A stretch of DNA of 8,951 bases, taken from Oscillospiraceae bacterium (GTDB lineage: Bacteria; Bacillota; Clostridia; Oscillospirales; Acutalibacteraceae). Below, piece by piece: positions 6,548 to 8,951 of this stretch. The DNA is taken from assembly GCA_902766855.1 (NCBI GenBank), contig CACXFE010000095.1, positions 1 through 8,951 on the forward strand, given 5' to 3'. Position 1 is the stretch's first letter, and every line of letters starts with the position of its first letter. The notes below the pieces were generated by a model that was given only the letters and a program-made list of their open reading frames with translations, ran no database searches and had not been told where the DNA came from. The position numbers and the translations under genes are program-made.

Positions 6548-7822
6548 ATGAGTCAATTTCCTACATATACGCACACGGAAAGCCGCAAATGGTTTGACCG
6601 GGCATTACAGGTGATCCCTTCCGGCATTTACGGGCACTTGGGGCCCTCCGAAGGGTTGTTTCTTCCGCTCGATAAATGGCCGCTGATCAGCCGCAAAGCC
6701 GAAGGAACTTACTTTTGGGATATGGACGGCAACCGCTATCTGGATATGATGTGCGCCTACGGGCCGAATGTCCTCGGGTATAACGACCCGGAGGTGGACG
6801 CCGCCGCATTGGCACAAATGAAAGACGGAAACTGCACAACCGCCCCTTCTTACAAGATGGTGGAATGTGCCGAACTGTTGGTGGATACGGTCGCCACCGC
6901 CGATTGGGCGTATTTTATGAAAAACGGGACCGACGCTACTACCTTCGCTGTGATGTGTGCGCGCGCCCATACCCGCAAAAAGAAAATCTTCTTTTTCAAA
7001 GGATATTATCACGGGAACGATCCGTGGGCGATGAAAGCGGATTATCCCGGTATCCTGCCGGAAGATGTAGCGAACAATATCATTGTGCCGTGGTTTGACA
7101 TGGAAGCACTTGAAACAGCCTACGAGCAAGCCGGCGGCGATGTAGCCGCCCTGATTGCCCAACCTTACGATCACGGGAACTTTTACGATAATGTTTGCGC
7201 CGATCGGGAGAAATGGCAAGCCGTGCGCCGATTCTGCGATGAGCGCGGCATCGTGCTGATTTTTGACGATGTGCGCACCGGGTTTCGCCTTGACCTTGCG
7301 GGAAGCGACCATTATTACGGGATCAAAGCCGATCTGATCTGCTTTTGCAAGGCGTTGGCAAACGGTTACAATATGTCCGCCACCTGCGGGCGGGAGTTTT
7401 TGAAAGCCGCCGCTTCTTCCCTTTCCTTCACCGGCTCATACTGGATGAGCGCGGTGCCCTTTGCCGCGGCGATTGCGTGTATCAACAAAATGAAACGGCT
7501 GAATACCCCCGCGTTGTTCCGCGAAAAAGGCGAAAAACTTACCGCGAAATTCAAAGAAGTGGCCGCGCAAAACGGTTTTGACCTGGTTGTTTCAGGCGAG
7601 CCGGCGCTTTTCTACCTGCGCATTGCCAATGACGACAGCCTGATGCTCCATCAGGAGTGGGTGGCGGAATGCGTTTCCCGCGGGTTGTTTTTGGCTTCTC
7701 ACCACAACCATTTCCTCAATGCCGCCCTGACCGATGAAGATATCAACTATGCCGCCGAGATCGCGTTTGACGCCTTTTCCGTGGTAGCCAAGCGGCACCC
7801 CGATCAACTGATCACCCGATAA
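6548..7822 (+). CDS. Class III PLP-dependent aminotransferase, glutamate-1-semialdehyde aminomutase-like
   Basis: The 424-aa length and fold-type I motifs fit aminotransferase class III. An NGTDA loop (126-130) stands where SGTEA holds the PLP phosphate, followed by FKGYYHG (150-156). An IFDDVRTGFR segment (238-247) has D240 placed to contact the pyridine nitrogen, and K268 in FCKALANGY is the likely Schiff-base lysine. It resembles glutamate-1-semialdehyde 2,1-aminomutase (HemL), but I doubt that role. The segment where HemL carries a GTxSGNP motif reads TGSYWMSAVP (295-304), DEV is replaced by DDV, and no tetrapyrrole gene is nearby. The N-terminal half contains an unusual CAYGPNVLGYNDPEV segment, equivalent to the usual glycine-rich part of the substrate pocket. 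AGGAGG (6534-6539) overlaps the stop codon of the preceding gene and lies 8 nt from the ATG. It is the last gene of the yfbR operon. The substrate is unknown; an amino or keto compound with a bulky or hydrophobic part is a guess from the context. Confidence 0.92.
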   Translation: MSQFPTYTHTESRKWFDRALQVIPSGIYGHLGPSEGLFLPLDKWPLISRKAEGTYFWDMDGNRYLDMMCAYGPNVLGYNDPEVDAAALAQMKDGNCTTAPSYKMVECAELLVDTVATADWAYFMKNGTDATTFAVMCARAHTRKKKIFFFKGYYHGNDPWAMKADYPGILPEDVANNIIVPWFDMEALETAYEQAGGDVAALIAQPYDHGNFYDNVCADREKWQAVRRFCDERGIVLIFDDVRTGFRLDLAGSDHYYGIKADLICFCKALANGYNMSATCGREFLKAAASSLSFTGSYWMSAVPFAAAIACINKMKRLNTPALFREKGEKLTAKFKEVAAQNGFDLVVSGEPALFYLRIANDDSLMLHQEWVAECVSRGLFLASHHNHFLNAALTDEDINYAAEIAFDAFSVVAKRHPDQLITR

Positions 7823-7862
7823 TCCGGATCAAAGCCGTCTACAACGCAAAGTTTTGCCGCGA

Positions 7863-8567
7863 TCAGGCGGCCTGCTCTATCAGGTATGACCGGATCCCGC
7901 AAAAAATAACAAACGCCATTTTTTGCTGGTATTCTTCGCTTTTCAAAAGCGCCAATTCCGGCGCATTGCTTAAAAAGCCGCATTCCACCAACACCGCGGG
8001 GATCGGCGCGCGATAGAGAAGGAAGGTGCTGTCGGTCGCCTGTTTATTGCTTCGGCGATTTTCGGGTTGCAGCACCCCGATCGCCCGGCGGATCGCATCC
8101 CCCAACTGCGCGGAAGCAGGCGAATTGGGGCTGAAAAAAATTTGCGCCCCGCTGGCGGCGGAAGTGGTAAATTTATTCAGATGAATGCTGACAAAAATCG
8201 CCTCCGGGTTTTCGCGCATCATGTCTAAACGGGCTTGCATATCGCTTTTTTTGCGGGAAGCGATCCGCTCCCCGGTTATCCGTTCGGTTGACATATCGCT
8301 TTCACGGGTCATGATCACCTCATACCCCGCTTGCTTTAAAAAGGCGCGTAACATCAATGCGATTTTTAAATTGATTTCTTTTTCTACGGTGCCGTCCTGT
8401 GCAACGGCGCCCCCGTCAAACCCGCCGTGTCCCGCGTCTATTATAACGGTTTGTTGGGTTGTATGGCGGGCGGCGGCGGGAACCGCGGTGCTTGTTCTCG
8501 CGGTGATCAAAGCGGCGCCGCATACAGCCGAAAACAGGCAAACAATCGCCGAAAATCGTTTCCACAT
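7863..8567 (-). CDS. cwlD: N-acetylmuramoyl-L-alanine amidase, CwlD-like (Amidase_3)
   Basis: The 234-aa product has an N-terminal signal/anchor helix (about 4-23), a short linker and one Amidase_3 zinc domain. This matches CwlD of Bacillus subtilis in layout and length. Zinc ligands are visible: H47 in IIDAGHGG (42-49), E62 in VEKEINL and H129 in VSIHLNKF. E195 in VLVECGFLSN (192-201) is the catalytic glutamate. The enzyme cuts the amide bond between N-acetylmuramic acid and L-alanine outside the membrane. In spore formers CwlD works with PdaA to make muramic-delta-lactam in the spore cortex; whether this host sporulates cannot be told here. GGAGGAGA (8582-8575) precedes the ATG by 7 nt. The gene lies 90 nt downstream of a 34-aa membrane microprotein on the same strand and converges on the aminotransferase gene, leaving 40 nt between them. 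A general vegetative amidase is the alternative. Confidence 0.93.
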   Translation of the reverse strand: MWKRFSAIVCLFSAVCGAALITARTSTAVPAAARHTTQQTVIIDAGHGGFDGGAVAQDGTVEKEINLKIALMLRAFLKQAGYEVIMTRESDMSTERITGERIASRKKSDMQARLDMMRENPEAIFVSIHLNKFTTSAASGAQIFFSPNSPASAQLGDAIRRAIGVLQPENRRSNKQATDSTFLLYRAPIPAVLVECGFLSNAPELALLKSEEYQQKMAFVIFCGIRSYLIEQAA

Positions 8568-8657
8568 AGAAACATCTCCTCCACCCGGGATCGTGTTGTT
8601 ACCATGTATATTCGCGCCGCGCTTTTTTTAGACGCCGATCCGATCACCCGGTTTTCC

Positions 8658-8762
8658 TTATTTTTCCCACTCGTGCGCATTGATTTGGAACAGGCACATG
8701 GTAAAAACGCCGAATGTTCCGCCTGCCATAAAAGACAAAATACAAAAAATCACGGTCCTCAT
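8658..8762 (-). CDS. 34-aa single-span membrane microprotein, DUF3789-like
   Basis: This short frame begins at the ATG at 8762-8760, with AGGAGG (8778-8773) 10 nt upstream, and ends at TAA (8660-8658). The 34 residues start with a short basic N-terminus, run through one hydrophobic segment (about V4-L24), and end in a polar tail finishing HEWEK. The segment contains a small-residue AGGTFG patch followed by VFTMCL, which matches the pattern of DUF3789, a family of roughly 30-40-residue membrane peptides in Clostridia with no known function. The strong ribosome binding site, single-helix hydropathy and family-like MCL ending together argue that it is real. Overlapping open frames on both strands have no such support. 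It probably shares a transcript with the amidase 90 nt downstream. A regulatory or membrane-complex role would be guesswork. Confidence 0.75.
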   Translation of the reverse strand: MRTVIFCILSFMAGGTFGVFTMCLFQINAHEWEK

Positions 8763-8792
8763 GGTTCTTCGCCCTCCTGATGCGTTTGTTTT

Positions 8793-8822
8793 CAGTATGC
8801 CCGTTTCCGCCTGACCGCATTC
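8793..8822 (-). promoter_or_regulatory. Possible sigma-G-like promoter ahead of the microprotein/amidase unit
   Basis: On the minus strand GAATG (8822-8818), an 18-nt spacer and CATACTG (8799-8793) fit the forespore sigma-G pattern described for Bacillus (G-H-A-T-R, 17-18 nt, C-A-T-W-H-T-A) except for the last base. The implied start site is near 8787, a leader of about 25 nt. No good sigma-A -35 box is present at the right distance. The motif is short, so a chance match is quite possible. Confidence 0.35.
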
Positions 8823-8835
8823 CTGTTTGCAACAC

Positions 8836-8863
8836 AAAAAATCCCCCGGTTTATCCGGGGGAT
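8836..8863 (-). terminator. Strong Rho-independent terminator for a leftward transcript entering from the right
   Basis: On the plus strand ATCCCCCGG (8841-8849), a five-base loop TTTAT, and CCGGGGGAT (8855-8863) form a perfect 9-bp GC-rich stem, flanked on the left by a run of A (8836-8841). Read on the minus strand, this is a stem followed by six T, the standard intrinsic terminator. It must end a gene beyond the window edge, and it isolates the microprotein/amidase unit from it. No plus-strand gene ends here. Confidence 0.87.
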
Positions 8864-8951
8864 CGAGAGTGTCGACAAAGTCGCCCCTCTCTTGGACGGG
8901 GATGCCGCTCGCTCGAAAATCAAAGATTTTCGGCCTGCACTCTATCCCCGC
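8864..8951. repeat. Hairpin-rich non-coding tract, possible interspersed repeat cut by the window end
   Basis: Several nested inverted repeats crowd this stretch. CGAAAATC (8914-8921) and GATTTTCG (8925-8932) form a perfect 8-bp stem around AAA. CGAC (8873-8876) and GTCG (8880-8883) also pair around AAA. AGAGTG (8866-8871) pairs with CACTCT (8938-8943), and GGGGAT (8858-8863) next to it pairs with ATCCCC (8944-8949), so the whole tract can fold back. The last pairing would compete with the neighbouring terminator. No gene is visible. It could be a dispersed repeat or a structured 3' region of the next gene. Confidence 0.45.

Noticed and set aside
6605..7312. A 235-codon open frame on the minus strand opposite the aminotransferase gene
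   Set aside because: It has no family resemblance and lies wholly opposite a gene with intact PLP motifs; it is a by-product of codon bias.
6548..7822. Calling the aminotransferase hemL
   Set aside because: Key active-site segments differ from glutamate-1-semialdehyde aminomutase and no tetrapyrrole gene is adjacent; only the wider class is safe.
8602..8625. A TATACA box ahead of the amidase gene as a separate vegetative promoter
   Set aside because: No acceptable -35 box is found 16-18 nt upstream, so an internal promoter cannot be supported.
8611..8629. A GC-rich stretch followed by seven T on the plus strand, like a rightward terminator
   Set aside because: The stem can form only about three base pairs, and no rightward gene ends here.
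8427..8835. Longer open frames on both strands over the amidase start and microprotein
   Set aside because: They lack ribosome binding sites and plausible protein character. The 34-aa frame inside has a strong site, one membrane helix and a family-like pattern.

Overview
The window looks like chromosomal DNA from a Gram-positive, Bacillota/Clostridia-type bacterium with fairly GC-rich coding sequence. Three things point that way: strong AGGAGG-type ribosome binding sites ahead of most genes, the gene families present (MutS2, YfhO-family membrane protein, a CwlD-type amidase, a DUF3789-like microprotein), and short AT-rich intergenic promoters close to the sigma-A consensus. The species cannot be fixed from the sequence. 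There is no tRNA, rRNA, CRISPR array, transposase or phage gene in view.

Layout. The left half (1-5095) is a leftward operon. Its order of transcription is a large YfhO-family polytopic membrane protein (5095-2498), mutS2 (2494-104), then the first 19 codons of a small CxxC protein (57-1) that runs off the edge. Spacings are 3 nt and 46 nt with no terminator hairpin. A compact AT-rich region (about 5105-5165) separates this operon from a rightward operon and holds two overlapping extended -10 promoters arranged almost as a palindrome. The rightward operon (5181-7822) is yfbR (HD-domain 5'-deoxynucleotidase), a 254-aa protein that I read as two tandem SCP2-like modules, and a class III PLP aminotransferase resembling glutamate-1-semialdehyde aminomutase. 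The first pair overlaps by 4 nt and the second pair is 12 nt apart.

The right end (7863-8762) is a leftward unit that converges on the aminotransferase with a 40-nt gap and no clear terminator. It holds a 34-aa membrane microprotein (8762-8658) followed by a CwlD-like N-acetylmuramoyl-L-alanine amidase (8567-7863). A sequence resembling a sporulation sigma-G promoter lies ahead of the microprotein. Beyond it is a strong leftward intrinsic terminator (8836-8863), which must end a transcript coming from outside the window, and a hairpin-rich non-coding tract (8864-8951) that may be an interspersed repeat cut by the window end.

Functionally, the leftward operon mixes envelope biology (YfhO) with ribosome rescue or recombination control (MutS2). 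The rightward operon pairs nucleotide clean-up with an uncharacterised lipid-binding-like protein and PLP enzyme; no shared pathway is evident. The most interesting items are the symmetric bidirectional promoter, the duplicated SCP2-like protein coupled to an atypical aminomutase-like enzyme, and the unannotated microprotein with its sporulation-like promoter.
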